Source: a virus
Virus record (IMG/VR): IMGVR_UViG_3300031857_000997
Coordinates: 1 to 29,436 of that record
Strand: one strand, 5' to 3'
DNA length: 29,436 nt
Shown: positions 19,128-28,875 of the stretch, in pieces
Layout of the letters: every line of letters begins with the position of its first letter
Position numbering within the stretch: the first letter of the stretch is position 1
Translations under genes and position numbers: made by a program
Notes under the pieces: generated by a model
Databases searched by the model: none
What the model saw: the letters and a program-made list of their open reading frames with translations, nothing else
What the model was told of the DNA's origin: nothing

Positions 19128-20309
19128 TTATCCGTTTGTTGCTGCAGACTCAATGCGATAGAGCGCTGCTTCACGAAGGCGTGCAAAGCCTCCGAAGTAG
19201 TACCAACCGATTGTGCGGAAACGACGGAGTGCATCAATCTCTGGACCGATAACGGTTGAGATGTCTGCAGCCTGTGCTTCAGCCAATGCTTCACGACCTG
19301 CGATGATCGCACGGTAGTTGTTGGTAAATGTAACAGTACCTGTATCTGCTGCTGAAGTAACGTTAGTTGCTGTCAGAGCATAGGTAAATGTTGTTGTTGA
19401 TGGTACAGATGCGATTGTAAATGTACCGTTAAGTGTTGTTGCAGTTGTAGCAGCAACTGTTACGACCTGGCCTACGCCAAGACCGTGAGCAACTGCTGTT
19501 GTGATTGTTGCGACGTTTGATGTCAATGCAACGTTTGTGATTGCAACTGTAGGTGTGATACCTGAAGCGAGCTTTAGACCGTTAAGGACACGTGGTGTCT
19601 CAACGATGAAAGCGCCTTCGATAACTCCTACTGCACCAGCAACGAACGGTGTACGCTCTACGTACTTTGTTAGCTCCTGGAATCCACCTGTACCGGTTTC
19701 AGCACGAAGATCGGCTGACTGGCGTGGGTGGAGGTATGCTGCGTAGAGTTCACCCATACGAGGCAATGCCTTGTTTGTGCGTAGTGAAACGACAGCGTTG
19801 CGGATATCCGCTACTGACATTGTATCTACTGGTAGAACTGTTGCAGATGATGTTGGAGCAGTTCCTGATGGACCGTTAGCGTAGATCGCGTTGGTTCCTG
19901 CTGAGAGGACCTGACCTACTACGTTGTCAATCGAATCTGCTGCGTTGTACGCGATGATGTCAGCAAGAGCTGAATCAACGTCGTTGAAAGAAGTTAGGTT
20001 TAGCTTCTTTGTTGTTGTTACTGCTGAACCGTATTCGTTCAGAGTTACTGTAACCTGTGAAGGGTTACCGAGAGCAATGGAAGATACATCTGATGTTTCT
20101 GTCAATGTAGATGTTGCTTGTGCAAGATCTGAATAGATTGAGAATACAACTGATGATCCTGGCATTGCCTGTTGCACTGGCTTGACGTCAGCGAGAGAAC
20201 GCATAACTGGAATGGAGCGAAGCGCCATTCTGACATATTGGTCGTATGCGGCCTGTACTAGGGCGCTGATCGTCGAGCTAGAGGTGGGGGTACCTGTTGG
20301 GATAGCCAT
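19128..20309 (-). CDS. Major capsid protein, N4-gp56 family
   Basis: 393 residues. Family-like order: SALVQAAYDQYVRMALRSIP at the N-terminus, VTVTLNEYGSAVTTTKKLNL, SVADIRNAVVSLR, MGELYAAYLHPRQSADLR, GAVGVIEGAFIVETPR, and near the end FRTIGWYYFGGFARLREAAL. This matches N4-gp56-type HK97-fold capsid proteins. Residues about 257-329 form an inserted beta domain (VAHGLGVGQVVTV, NGTFTIASVPSTTTFTY) between the VETPR and IIAGREAL parts, probably exposed on the capsid. It follows the scaffold gene directly. Shine-Dalgarno AAAGG lies about 10 bases before the ATG. Confidence 0.88.
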   Translation of the reverse strand: MAIPTGTPTSSSTISALVQAAYDQYVRMALRSIPVMRSLADVKPVQQAMPGSSVVFSIYSDLAQATSTLTETSDVSSIALGNPSQVTVTLNEYGSAVTTTKKLNLTSFNDVDSALADIIAYNAADSIDNVVGQVLSAGTNAIYANGPSGTAPTSSATVLPVDTMSVADIRNAVVSLRTNKALPRMGELYAAYLHPRQSADLRAETGTGGFQELTKYVERTPFVAGAVGVIEGAFIVETPRVLNGLKLASGITPTVAITNVALTSNVATITTAVAHGLGVGQVVTVAATTATTLNGTFTIASVPSTTTFTYALTATNVTSAADTGTVTFTNNYRAIIAGREALAEAQAADISTVIGPEIDALRRFRTIGWYYFGGFARLREAALYRIESAATNG

Positions 20310-20340
20310 TTGGGTCTAGCCTTTCGTTTAGGATCGGATG

Positions 20341-20814
20341 TTAGAGTCCAGACAATCTAATGACTTCATCTAGTTCTTCACGACTGTTTGTATTGAGAAG
20401 TTTTTGCATTATGTCTGCATTATGTTCTGGCGATGAGCCAGCATCTGCAGTGTTAGTCATTCTCTTATACGCAGCCGCTTGAGCCGGATCTACATTAGGT
20501 GTTGCCTGGGGTTGGCTGGATTCAAAGCCGAATACATCGGCATAATCATCTAGCCATTTAGACAATGACTCTTCAGTTGGGTCAATGTCCTGCGGAATAA
20601 ATGAAGCAATTTTGCCATTCACCCCGCGAGATGCGAGGACATCCTTAATTGCTCGTTCGCGTTGGCCCTTGCTTAGGTTTTCAAACTGAGCACGAAGCTC
20701 TTGTAGTTCTTTATCCTTTTGCTTTGAAGCCTTGCGTAGTTGCTTTACAAGGTCATTAGACGAATCGTTTGTAGTGATATCGTCGTCGTCATCCTCGTAC
20801 TCGTAATTGGACAT
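20341..20814 (-). CDS. Capsid scaffolding protein
   Basis: 157 residues. Acidic N-terminus (YEYEDDDDDITTND), a charged coiled coil (LRKASKQKDKELQELRAQFE), a middle region (VLASRGVNGKIASFIPQ) and a proline/alanine linker ending in a helical tail (KLLNTNSREELDEVIRLSG). Size, acidic coiled-coil design and position immediately before the major capsid gene are those of phage scaffolds, which shape the procapsid and leave before DNA entry. GGGAGA lies six bases upstream of the ATG. Confidence 0.75.
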   Translation of the reverse strand: MSNYEYEDDDDDITTNDSSNDLVKQLRKASKQKDKELQELRAQFENLSKGQRERAIKDVLASRGVNGKIASFIPQDIDPTEESLSKWLDDYADVFGFESSQPQATPNVDPAQAAAYKRMTNTADAGSSPEHNADIMQKLLNTNSREELDEVIRLSGL

Positions 20815-20936
20815 AGTCCATCTCCCTATCAGTTAGTTGATTGCGCCAGCCTCATATTCCAATGGGGATTGGGTATGGCTCTGACTCCTGGTATTGATGT
20901 CGCTCCACTAGGCCAGTCGTTCTAGTGGCAGGTTTA
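20815..20936 (-). promoter_or_regulatory. Intergenic region before scaffold/capsid with hairpin and -10-like sequence
   Basis: This is the longest non-coding gap inside the late operon. It holds a perfect 7-bp inverted repeat CCACTAG/CTAGTGG (20905-20911 and 20922-20928, 10-base loop) and a smaller one, CCAAT-GGGG-ATTGG (20859-20872). A perfect TATAAT reads on the minus strand at 20941-20936, overlapping the end of the preceding gene, but no -35 is evident. A secondary promoter or RNA-processing site raising scaffold and capsid expression is plausible. Confidence 0.4.
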
Positions 20937-22109
20937 TTATATTCCGCCTGCGCGATCTCGCGCTAAGGCTCCAGTAGTTACTCCGGTCTGACCACCAAAG
21001 GTAGCCTTCTCAAGTCCAGTAACCTTCTGGCGTTGCTTGCGTGCCTCTTGTGCTCCTGTAAGTTTGAATACTTCTGACTCAGCAGTTGCTTGAGTGTAAG
21101 GTGATTCACCATAGATAGAAGCAAGTTCTGATCCACGCTGTAGTCCAGCACCGATTGTAGAGTAACCTTCAGTAGCTGCTGCTTTATCCACACCATACTT
21201 CTGTAGTTCTTCTGCTCTTGAAAGGCTAGTTGTCAGACCCTTTTGCTGCATTGCTGCTCCACCAATTTCGGCAGCAGTCACCTTACGTTGGATCTCTTTG
21301 ATAGCGTTCTTAGGATCAAGCGTGTAAGCCAAGATATCGCCATCTTTAATATCTGGATAAAAGTCTTTAAGAGTCTTGAGAACTTCTGGGTTAGACTTAA
21401 GCACTCGATCTTGGGCTACCATCAAACGATCTTCTAGTTCTGTGTTGCTAACATCATTAGCAAGGAGTTGTTCAAAACCTTTTTGTGTACCCATAGAGTC
21501 TTTGCTCCAGTATGACTCTGGTAGTCCATACTGACGCATTACTTCTTGGTACTGATCTTCCATCTTAATATACTCGGCTTCGCTGAGTGCAGCTAGTCCC
21601 TTACCGATGCGCTGCTTATTAGCACCAAAACGTTGCTGGTAGGCAGGTGTCTCACGTAGACGTAGAGTAAATTCATCATCTGAAAGTCCGTCTTGAATGT
21701 ATTTCTGTAGAGGTTCAACCAATGATCCCAGACCATACTCAGAAAACTTCTTGTAAAGAATGTTGTAGGCTGATTCGCCAGCACGTCGCGTAGTATCAGA
21801 AAGTGCTGTCTTATCAGCAAGTAGCGCTTCATACTTGTCATAGGTAGCCTTGTCATTAAAGACTGTGCCATCTGTAGCCGTATAAGTAATTGGTTTTACA
21901 GCCGCTTTCTTTTTTGCGGCTTCTGCTTTTCTAGCTTCTGAGGCTTCACGTAATCCTTTAATAACTTCTCTATTAGCTGCTGCTTCTTGGCGACCAAGAT
22001 CAACAGTTTCTTTTGAGATTCTTGCAGATTCGGCAACGGCACTAAGATTAACATCTTCTTGAGCAAGTCTTTTTTGAAGTTCTTTTATTTGCGCTTTGGT
22101 TGCCATCAT
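20937..22109 (-). CDS. Coiled-coil virion protein, probable internal/ejection protein
   Basis: 390 residues. N-terminal coiled coil (KAQIKELQKRLAQEDVNL to EARKAEAAKKK), then a helical body (GLGSLVEPLQKYIQDGLSDD, ETPAYQQRFGANKQRIGKGL, QYQEVMRQYGLPESYW), ending in a region rich in A, Q and G (TGLEKATFGGQTGVTTG). Two adjacent ATGs (22109 and 22106) are possible; the second has AGGGG at 5-base spacing. It lies between the 506-residue protein and the scaffold. An internal virion protein delivered with DNA is the best guess; no catalytic motif is seen. Confidence 0.5.
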   Translation of the reverse strand: MMATKAQIKELQKRLAQEDVNLSAVAESARISKETVDLGRQEAAANREVIKGLREASEARKAEAAKKKAAVKPITYTATDGTVFNDKATYDKYEALLADKTALSDTTRRAGESAYNILYKKFSEYGLGSLVEPLQKYIQDGLSDDEFTLRLRETPAYQQRFGANKQRIGKGLAALSEAEYIKMEDQYQEVMRQYGLPESYWSKDSMGTQKGFEQLLANDVSNTELEDRLMVAQDRVLKSNPEVLKTLKDFYPDIKDGDILAYTLDPKNAIKEIQRKVTAAEIGGAAMQQKGLTTSLSRAEELQKYGVDKAAATEGYSTIGAGLQRGSELASIYGESPYTQATAESEVFKLTGAQEARKQRQKVTGLEKATFGGQTGVTTGALARDRAGGI

Positions 22110-23629
22110 TACCCCTGGAATCCGAAGTCCTTGAGGACTCTCGATGCTACTTCTGAAACGTTCTCACGTGCCTTATCTGTGAACTGCCAGCGTGGATCTT
22201 TGCGGAGTGAACGCTGGTACTCATAGATAGGCATTTCTTTATCTGGACCAATAGCCATACGCAGTGTTGGATCATTTAGAGAAATACTTGTTGGATCTAT
22301 CTCTAGCGTTGCAGCCATTAACTTCTTGTAAGGAGCATAGACAACATCAAGATCAAGTCCGTTGTCTATCATCTGAGCAACCTTATCTGGCATACCAATC
22401 TTGGCTGTGCTGCGAATAAGGTTCTTAAAGATATCTACATTTTCACCATTATCAACACGCTTAACCCAGTCATTAACAATAGAACCAAAATTGTCATCAA
22501 GATCAAGTCCATTTGCTACTGCTGTTTTTTCTAACTCTTGGCGAGTAAGAGACTTAGCACCTTCTAAGCGTTGTGTGACCTCTTTCTTGAGGTTAGAATT
22601 CTTGTTGATCTCATCCAAAAGGAATTGATTAGCATCAACACCAGTAAGGGTTTCAACAATCTTCTTGCCATTGACTATTTTTATAGTCTGAGTAGAAGGT
22701 TGCTTACGTTGGGCATCAAGCAACTTTGAACTAAATATTTTTATTTCGCTAGGAGTTGCGTCACGGCCTAGTTCAGCATTAAAGACTTCATTGATTTTAG
22801 CAACAGCCGCTGTTGGACTAGAGATTGAAGGGTACTGTGTAGTAGTTGGGCCATCGCCTAGACCTCCTACACCTGCTGCTTTTCTATTGTTTGCTAAAGT
22901 TTTGTAAAACTCAAAACGATCTGTGTAGACCAATCCAAGGCTTGCGTACTTATCAAGATCTTCTTCTGCGGCAATAGCGGCAGGAAGTAGAGCTTCAGCG
23001 TTAAAGACACCATTGACTGGACCTTTGTAGGTTCCTGCATCTTTGAGGGCTTGTTGCAATCTCTTTGTTTTTTCAACGCTACCGATTGCACTTTTTAGAA
23101 AGTCATCAATGGTCATTGATTGAGCAGGAGATTGTGTAGGACTTTGATAACCAGATGGTTGACTTGTTACCACAAAAGGCTTTTGAGTATCTGTAATTAC
23201 CTTTTCTGTTTGATTACGCTTGATGCGAGCTTCTTCTAGTTTCTTTTCAGCCGCTTCTTGAGCAGCTTTATCTTGAAGATCTTTTGCTCGTTGAATCTCT
23301 TCTTTAGCCGCAGCTACTTTTTTCTTTTCTTCGTCTAATCTTTTCTTATCTTCTTTTTCTTTTTTGTCAGCTTTTTCTTGTCTTTCGGCTTCAGCCAACT
23401 TAGTCTCAAAAGAAGATAACTGCTTTTCTAATTCTGACTTCTTTTTCTGATATTCAGGAAAAGCCTTATCAAACTTTACTTTGGCTTCTTCATAACGTGA
23501 AGATCCAATTTTATATTTATTCATATTATAGCCAGGGGTGCCATAGCCATAAAGATTATATTCTAGCGTCTTAAGACTGCGCTCAATTTTTTCGATGTCT
23601 TGTTTAACATCAATTACATTATCTGCCAT
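22109..23629 (-). CDS. Coiled-coil virion protein with possible peptidoglycan-binding segment
   Basis: 506 residues. Residues about 40-140 form a long, highly charged K/E/A coiled coil. A proline/glutamine/serine linker follows (QPSGYQSPTQSPAQ), then TKRLQQALKDAGTYKGPVNG with VFNAEALLPAAI (about 187-220), which looks like the three-helix peptidoglycan-binding fold (PGBD1 type). The remainder is helical (FNAELGRDATPSEIKIFSSK, SLTRQELEKTAVANGL). It is adjacent to the giant protein (stop and start abut, TAAATG). Wall binding during DNA entry is plausible, with the PGBD call moderate. Confidence 0.5.
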   Translation of the reverse strand: MADNVIDVKQDIEKIERSLKTLEYNLYGYGTPGYNMNKYKIGSSRYEEAKVKFDKAFPEYQKKKSELEKQLSSFETKLAEAERQEKADKKEKEDKKRLDEEKKKVAAAKEEIQRAKDLQDKAAQEAAEKKLEEARIKRNQTEKVITDTQKPFVVTSQPSGYQSPTQSPAQSMTIDDFLKSAIGSVEKTKRLQQALKDAGTYKGPVNGVFNAEALLPAAIAAEEDLDKYASLGLVYTDRFEFYKTLANNRKAAGVGGLGDGPTTTQYPSISSPTAAVAKINEVFNAELGRDATPSEIKIFSSKLLDAQRKQPSTQTIKIVNGKKIVETLTGVDANQFLLDEINKNSNLKKEVTQRLEGAKSLTRQELEKTAVANGLDLDDNFGSIVNDWVKRVDNGENVDIFKNLIRSTAKIGMPDKVAQMIDNGLDLDVVYAPYKKLMAATLEIDPTSISLNDPTLRMAIGPDKEMPIYEYQRSLRKDPRWQFTDKARENVSEVASRVLKDFGFQG

Positions 23630-26600
23630 TTAGTCCAACAACCTTCCGAATAAAGAGTCATATGCTGCAAGTGTGTTTTCATTAAACTGTGATAGTTCCT
23701 TGAGTTTAATTATTGTGCTATCTTTTTTAGATCTTGCAAGGAAATCAGATCCACCAAAACGATCAAAGTTTTCTTTCTCTTTCTTGTAAGCAAGATATGT
23801 GTCAAGCATTTTCTTAAGAGCATCAAACGTCTTAGGACTTCTTGCTCGAACACTGTTATTTGCAAGCATTAACTCAAGATCGTTAAGAGCATTGATTCTT
23901 TCAATTTCCTTCTGACCGCCAGCATTAAGTTCTTCTGCTACCAATGGACGTCCAGCAAAGAATAGTTCTTTCCAGTCACTAAACTCTTTACGTAATTTGC
24001 TGCGAGTATAATCAGTTGCAGCTGACTCTAAACCGCTTTCGTATTCATCTTTACGATCATAGTATGACTGTAGATCTGCTGATGTTTGAATCTTACGTAG
24101 ATGATCTTCTACTCGCTGGTTCTTGCGTAGACCCATATCAGTCATAGTCTTATAGGCATCCCAAGAGAAACCACCCTTGTTAGGAATAAGGAATACTGCT
24201 GCCTCTGGATATTCTTTAAAGATACTTTCGTTTTGTTCTACAAACATACCGGCTTCTTCAGCATAACCAAAGGAAGCAACTGTAGATCTTTCAGATTCTG
24301 GAACAGTAAAAGGTATTTGATTAGGGTATAGTTCTACCCAACGCTTCATTGCGTCGTCGTAATCAACATATTCATCTTTAAGATCATTCCACAACTGCTT
24401 AAAGTTAGCACGTCCATTGTCACGAACCCACTCGTTCATATCTGATTTGAGCTGAACTTGAGGTGATGCGGGAGCAAAGAATCCAAATACAAAGCGCATA
24501 CCCAAAATACCTAGGGTAGTATTCTTTACCATTAGGCGGTACTCTTCAAGTTGCTGAGCAGATGGTGGAATAAGATTTCCTTCTGCATCATAACTCTTAG
24601 GAATACCGTGTCCTGCTGCCTCAAGGTAGGTAACTGCCTTGCGGTGTGCTGATGCGTACTGTGAGTCACGCTCGTCACGGCCCATTGCACCGATTAAACG
24701 GTTGACGTGTGCCGGTAAAAATGCTGAAGTTACAGGTTGATCTACTGCATACTTACCTAAAGTATAACGAGTAATCGTATCGGCTGCGCCTGGGCTAAAG
24801 ATATTAACAATACTTTCAAGAGTCTTGATAGAAATACCAGCAACGGGTCCAGCAAAGGTAGGAACAAGTGAATCTGGATTTAAAGATGGGGTTAACATCT
24901 TAACCTGAGCACCAAACTGAATAGGCATTGGTGCTCTAAACTGTGATCCAATACCTAAACCGTCAAGCATCTTCTGCATTGCGTTATATACAGGTTCAAT
25001 TCCTGGGTAGATAAAGTACTTTTCACCTTGATCGTCTTCTTGTACGAAACCAGAGTGAGTAATTCCCTCATATGTCAAGGCTGCTATAGCGATTGACTCT
25101 GGGTTGTACTTAACAGCACGACCAACACGACGATAAAAGTCCTCAGTGGCACGATAGAAGCGTGCAAAGTTACGAATCGAGAAAGACATCTGTGAACGAA
25201 CTAGCGGATTGTCAATATATGCAAGAGTTTGTCCAATAGCACGCTCTTCTACTACTGTGGCTAAATCACGCTTAGCCTTTTCAGTAGCTTGAAAAACAAG
25301 TTCTCGTTCTGCTGGGTTAATACCCTTAGTGTATGAGGCAATCCACGCATCTTCAAAGCCTGACTTACGCATTTGCCTACGAATATCTAGCATTTCAGAT
25401 ACAACAATAGGCTGACGTGACATACGGGCGTTAGCCATACCCAGCCAGCGCCATCCATTTTCCATAAATGTTGCACCCATATTGCCTGTATTAGTTACAG
25501 GTACAAGTTGTGGTCCAATTACACTTCTTGGTAGATCCATATCATCTGCTGTGCGAAGATCATCTAATGATATCTTGCCAGATACTACATACTCACCATT
25601 GTCATCAAGGGTGCGAACCTTGTTGAGAAGATCATCATTAAGTATTGTAACGCCATTGGCATCTACTCTGCGTGTTTCAAATATTTTGCGGGTGCGATCA
25701 TAAACAAGACGAGCGTGCTCATCAATACTGATACCCTTAGCCTTAAGAAGTGACTGGTTTACAATGTCTGGGTTTTTTCCAAGATAGGCACGGATTGCTG
25801 CAATAGCAGCCTCTGGGTTGTCAAGGTTTGCGACAGCCAAAGCACCTAGTTCATCATTAGAAACGTATGAAATGCGAAGTAGCCAGGAAACAAGTGATGC
25901 TTCATCCTGATTAGTTATACCAATAGTCTTAAATCCAAGAGTATTTGCATCACGACTGTATTGTTGTTTAGGACCGGTAATGCGTAGTTCTGCTGAACGT
26001 ACTCCGTGCGCCTGGGTAAACCCTACTGCGCTAGTGAGAAAGTCTGATCCTGTAGCAAAGTTAAAGCCACCTTCTGAAATAACAGATAAGAAGTTCTCGA
26101 TGTCGCCATAGATGATCTGTTCTGTAAGGAGTTCTACCGCTTCCTCGTTCATTGGCTTGCGACCTTGTGATTTCAGGAAGTTATTAACACGTCCTCTAGT
26201 AAGAGCACTTGCCATAATCTCACGTGTTTGACGGACGATATCAACATCTGTTTCTTTACGCAGTTGAGCAATTCGATTCTTTGCAGCGTTGATAGTTGCT
26301 TCGTCTGTAGACTCTTCGATTGTTTTACGAAGTTCTTTAATTTCAGCTTTGCTTGTAGTGAGTTTAAGATCAAGCGCCTTGATCTCATCTGCGTAGCGAG
26401 CAGCCTCGTCTTTATTAACAATACGCATAACAACACCTAGTGGACTATTTGCCAAGTTCTCAAATGCTCCAGCACCACGTGCTTCTTGCAATGAGGTAAG
26501 TACACGTGTAGTCAGACGACGGCTACTTGCAACTCCCCAAGGAGATACACCAATAGCAAGACTAATCATAAGATCTTCAACAGAGTTACGAATAGCATAA

Positions 26601-28465
26601 CGTGGGCCAGCAAGAGTAAGGAATGACCAATATCCAACTGTCTTTTCAAGAAATGTACTATTTGCAATCGGACCAATAATCTTTTGTCCTAGTGTACTTC
26701 TTGCAGTAAGGCGATCAATGTCTCTTAGAGTTGGAACTGTAACTATGCTACTAAAGTCTGTAGCAAATGCACCGACTTCATCTAGTGCATTATCATTGTT
26801 ATCAAATTTAGCCTTACCTTTACCTGCCATAGCACGACCTACGCTTTGGGTAGGTTCAGTTGTGTTGATGCCACGAATATCAGATATGTTAGCCATAATG
26901 CCATCAAAAAATTCTTTTCGCTGGCCTACATCATCAATGCCACGAAATACTTCTGCTGCTAACTTAGCTTCACGTTGTGGAAACACTAGGCGTGATAGGC
27001 GATAGATATACTCTGGTGCTTTAGTGTCAAGAAGATCAAACTGATTGTCCCTAAACATAGGTGCAATAGCAAAGCGTTGCTTAAATCGGTCAATACGGAC
27101 ACCAATATCTGCTGTAGAAAAACGCGCTACGCCAACTTTCTTGGTCTTATTAAGAGCGTCTACTGTCTCTACGATTTGTTCACGGCCTTCTGTGATGGCC
27201 TTATAGATACCAGCATCTGTTGCATCTTCACCAAAGAATGATGCGTTAACAAGAGCCGGTCCTACTTTATCAATGTTAAATATTCTATTAGCCGTAGTCA
27301 AAGTGGCAACTCTAAGTTTGCGAGCCTCTGTCATACGTGGCGCAATAATGCGGCGACGACCACCTGCGCCCGTAATCATCTCATCCATTTGTTTTGCATT
27401 GGAAAAAAATGCTTTGGCGGTAAGAACGTCTTCAATAGGCTCTGCCGCCTTATTAAATGTTTGAATAACTGCTGGGCCAAACTCAGGGGCAAGAGTCTTC
27501 ATCTCTTCAATAAGACGAGCTTTGGTTACAGTATCTTGTACTTCATCGGCTTTGCGATAGGCTTTAAGTTTAGCGCCGTATTCATTCCAGAATGTAGCAG
27601 TCTTAGGCTGATCGAAGTATTTTGCAAATGCAACACCATCACGTGCTGCGCTACCTGCAATAACTTCTACTGAATACTTAGAAATATCATATAGTTTCTT
27701 TACTTTACCACCAACAATAAGTGGATCAGCAAAGATTCGATATGCAGCATCTACTGCTCCTGATACTGCCTTGTAGAAAAATCCAGATCCTTCGTATTTC
27801 TCAGGAATAAATAGGTTTGCTATGAAACGACCAGGTGAGTACTTAGCTGCTTGAACAGCATCCATTGTATCTTGAAAGAGATCTTGTTCTTCCTTTGTAC
27901 CTTGGGTCTTATCGTAAAGTTTAAGATACTTAAGTTGCTGAGGTGTAGCCTCAGCAATAATTCTACCTTGATCTTCACCCGATGCAATACGTATAGCGAT
28001 ATCAACAGCAGTAGGATCAAATAGTTCCTTAGCACGTTCAATACGACCTGGGCTAAATACTTTGTCACCTTTATCGTTGGCTATATCCCAAGCCTCGTTA
28101 AGATTTACCTTTTGATCTCCTGCAACTAAAACAGTACGAGCAAGGCGTGTAGAAAAATCTGAAACATTCTGAAGTCCTGCAAGACCTTTACCTAACAGAT
28201 CAACTACAGCTCCACCAGTATAGTTCCAAGCAGTAGATAGCCAACCTTCATCCGGTTTTTCAACTGGAGTTTCAGTGCCATATTGTTGCTTTAATGAAGC
28301 CTGTTGTGTAGGTGTATATTTAGCATACTGCTGTTGGGCTAGATCATTAGGAAGAGAAGTGAGTTGTTTGTGGGCCTTAAGGGACTTACTGTAAGCCTCA
28401 ACCCTTTTTCTATCTTCTGCCGCCAACTTAGCTGCATAGGCTGCTGATGAAATATTATCAGCCAT
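23630..28465 (-). CDS. Giant virion protein (1611 aa), probable internal or ejection protein
   Basis: Mostly helical. It starts ADNISSAAYAAKLAAEDRKR and has a hydrophobic helix pair near the N-terminus (NYTGGAVVDLLGKGLAGL), a central membrane-like stretch (VGYWSFLTLAGPRYAI, DLMISLAIGVSPWGV), a coiled coil (ALDLKLTTSKAEIKELRKTI) and a late hydrophobic segment (TLGILGMRFVFGFFAPA). No catalytic motif of a lysozyme, transglycosylase, polymerase or ADP-ribosyltransferase was recognised. Length, helical texture and amphipathic stretches fit large ejected core proteins of short-tailed phages (T7 gp16-like in role, not shown to be homologous). Its ATG shares one base with the previous stop (TAATG). 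Confidence 0.55.
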   Translation of the reverse strand: MADNISSAAYAAKLAAEDRKRVEAYSKSLKAHKQLTSLPNDLAQQQYAKYTPTQQASLKQQYGTETPVEKPDEGWLSTAWNYTGGAVVDLLGKGLAGLQNVSDFSTRLARTVLVAGDQKVNLNEAWDIANDKGDKVFSPGRIERAKELFDPTAVDIAIRIASGEDQGRIIAEATPQQLKYLKLYDKTQGTKEEQDLFQDTMDAVQAAKYSPGRFIANLFIPEKYEGSGFFYKAVSGAVDAAYRIFADPLIVGGKVKKLYDISKYSVEVIAGSAARDGVAFAKYFDQPKTATFWNEYGAKLKAYRKADEVQDTVTKARLIEEMKTLAPEFGPAVIQTFNKAAEPIEDVLTAKAFFSNAKQMDEMITGAGGRRRIIAPRMTEARKLRVATLTTANRIFNIDKVGPALVNASFFGEDATDAGIYKAITEGREQIVETVDALNKTKKVGVARFSTADIGVRIDRFKQRFAIAPMFRDNQFDLLDTKAPEYIYRLSRLVFPQREAKLAAEVFRGIDDVGQRKEFFDGIMANISDIRGINTTEPTQSVGRAMAGKGKAKFDNNDNALDEVGAFATDFSSIVTVPTLRDIDRLTARSTLGQKIIGPIANSTFLEKTVGYWSFLTLAGPRYAIRNSVEDLMISLAIGVSPWGVASSRRLTTRVLTSLQEARGAGAFENLANSPLGVVMRIVNKDEAARYADEIKALDLKLTTSKAEIKELRKTIEESTDEATINAAKNRIAQLRKETDVDIVRQTREIMASALTRGRVNNFLKSQGRKPMNEEAVELLTEQIIYGDIENFLSVISEGGFNFATGSDFLTSAVGFTQAHGVRSAELRITGPKQQYSRDANTLGFKTIGITNQDEASLVSWLLRISYVSNDELGALAVANLDNPEAAIAAIRAYLGKNPDIVNQSLLKAKGISIDEHARLVYDRTRKIFETRRVDANGVTILNDDLLNKVRTLDDNGEYVVSGKISLDDLRTADDMDLPRSVIGPQLVPVTNTGNMGATFMENGWRWLGMANARMSRQPIVVSEMLDIRRQMRKSGFEDAWIASYTKGINPAERELVFQATEKAKRDLATVVEERAIGQTLAYIDNPLVRSQMSFSIRNFARFYRATEDFYRRVGRAVKYNPESIAIAALTYEGITHSGFVQEDDQGEKYFIYPGIEPVYNAMQKMLDGLGIGSQFRAPMPIQFGAQVKMLTPSLNPDSLVPTFAGPVAGISIKTLESIVNIFSPGAADTITRYTLGKYAVDQPVTSAFLPAHVNRLIGAMGRDERDSQYASAHRKAVTYLEAAGHGIPKSYDAEGNLIPPSAQQLEEYRLMVKNTTLGILGMRFVFGFFAPASPQVQLKSDMNEWVRDNGRANFKQLWNDLKDEYVDYDDAMKRWVELYPNQIPFTVPESERSTVASFGYAEEAGMFVEQNESIFKEYPEAAVFLIPNKGGFSWDAYKTMTDMGLRKNQRVEDHLRKIQTSADLQSYYDRKDEYESGLESAATDYTRSKLRKEFSDWKELFFAGRPLVAEELNAGGQKEIERINALNDLELMLANNSVRARSPKTFDALKKMLDTYLAYKKEKENFDRFGGSDFLARSKKDSTIIKLKELSQFNENTLAAYDSLFGRLLD

Positions 28466-28875
28466 TAGTTACCTCGCGCTAGAGCGTTCTGATAAAGGAT
28501 AGCAACTTCACCTGTATTGTCAAAAGGAATCATCTCAGCGAGAATATCTGATAGTTTGCGTTCTGCAAACTTTGATTGCATCATAAGTGCGCTAGATCCA
28601 GGGCCTGCACCCATATCAATACCTGCTGTTACAGGTTCTTCTGGACGTTGTGTTGGTTCATATAAACCAGTAACTGGTGTTTGGTCTGGACGTACTCTAT
28701 CTCGTGGTGCTGATACTGCATCTGCTGTTTTGCTTAGTGGAGCACCAGACTTAATAGCCTGTGTCTCGACGCCTTCGCCGTATGCAATGGAACCCATCTC
28801 TAAATTATCTGTACGTGTGGAATACTTGCCAGGACCTGCTGGGCCAGCCAATGGATTCATTGGTGCTGTTGTCAT
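28465..28875 (-). CDS. Hypothetical virion-region protein (136 aa)
   Basis: 136 residues from the ATG at 28875, chosen because it forms an ATGA overlap with the previous gene and has GGAGG just upstream; an earlier ATG would overlap by 49 bases. The N-terminal two thirds are proline/glycine/threonine-rich and look disordered (MTTAPMNPLAGPAGPGKYST); the end is helical (KFAERKLSDILAEMIP, AILYQNALARGN). Possibly an assembly or adaptor protein partnering the giant protein. No family is recognised. Confidence 0.6.
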   Translation of the reverse strand: MTTAPMNPLAGPAGPGKYSTRTDNLEMGSIAYGEGVETQAIKSGAPLSKTADAVSAPRDRVRPDQTPVTGLYEPTQRPEEPVTAGIDMGAGPGSSALMMQSKFAERKLSDILAEMIPFDNTGEVAILYQNALARGN

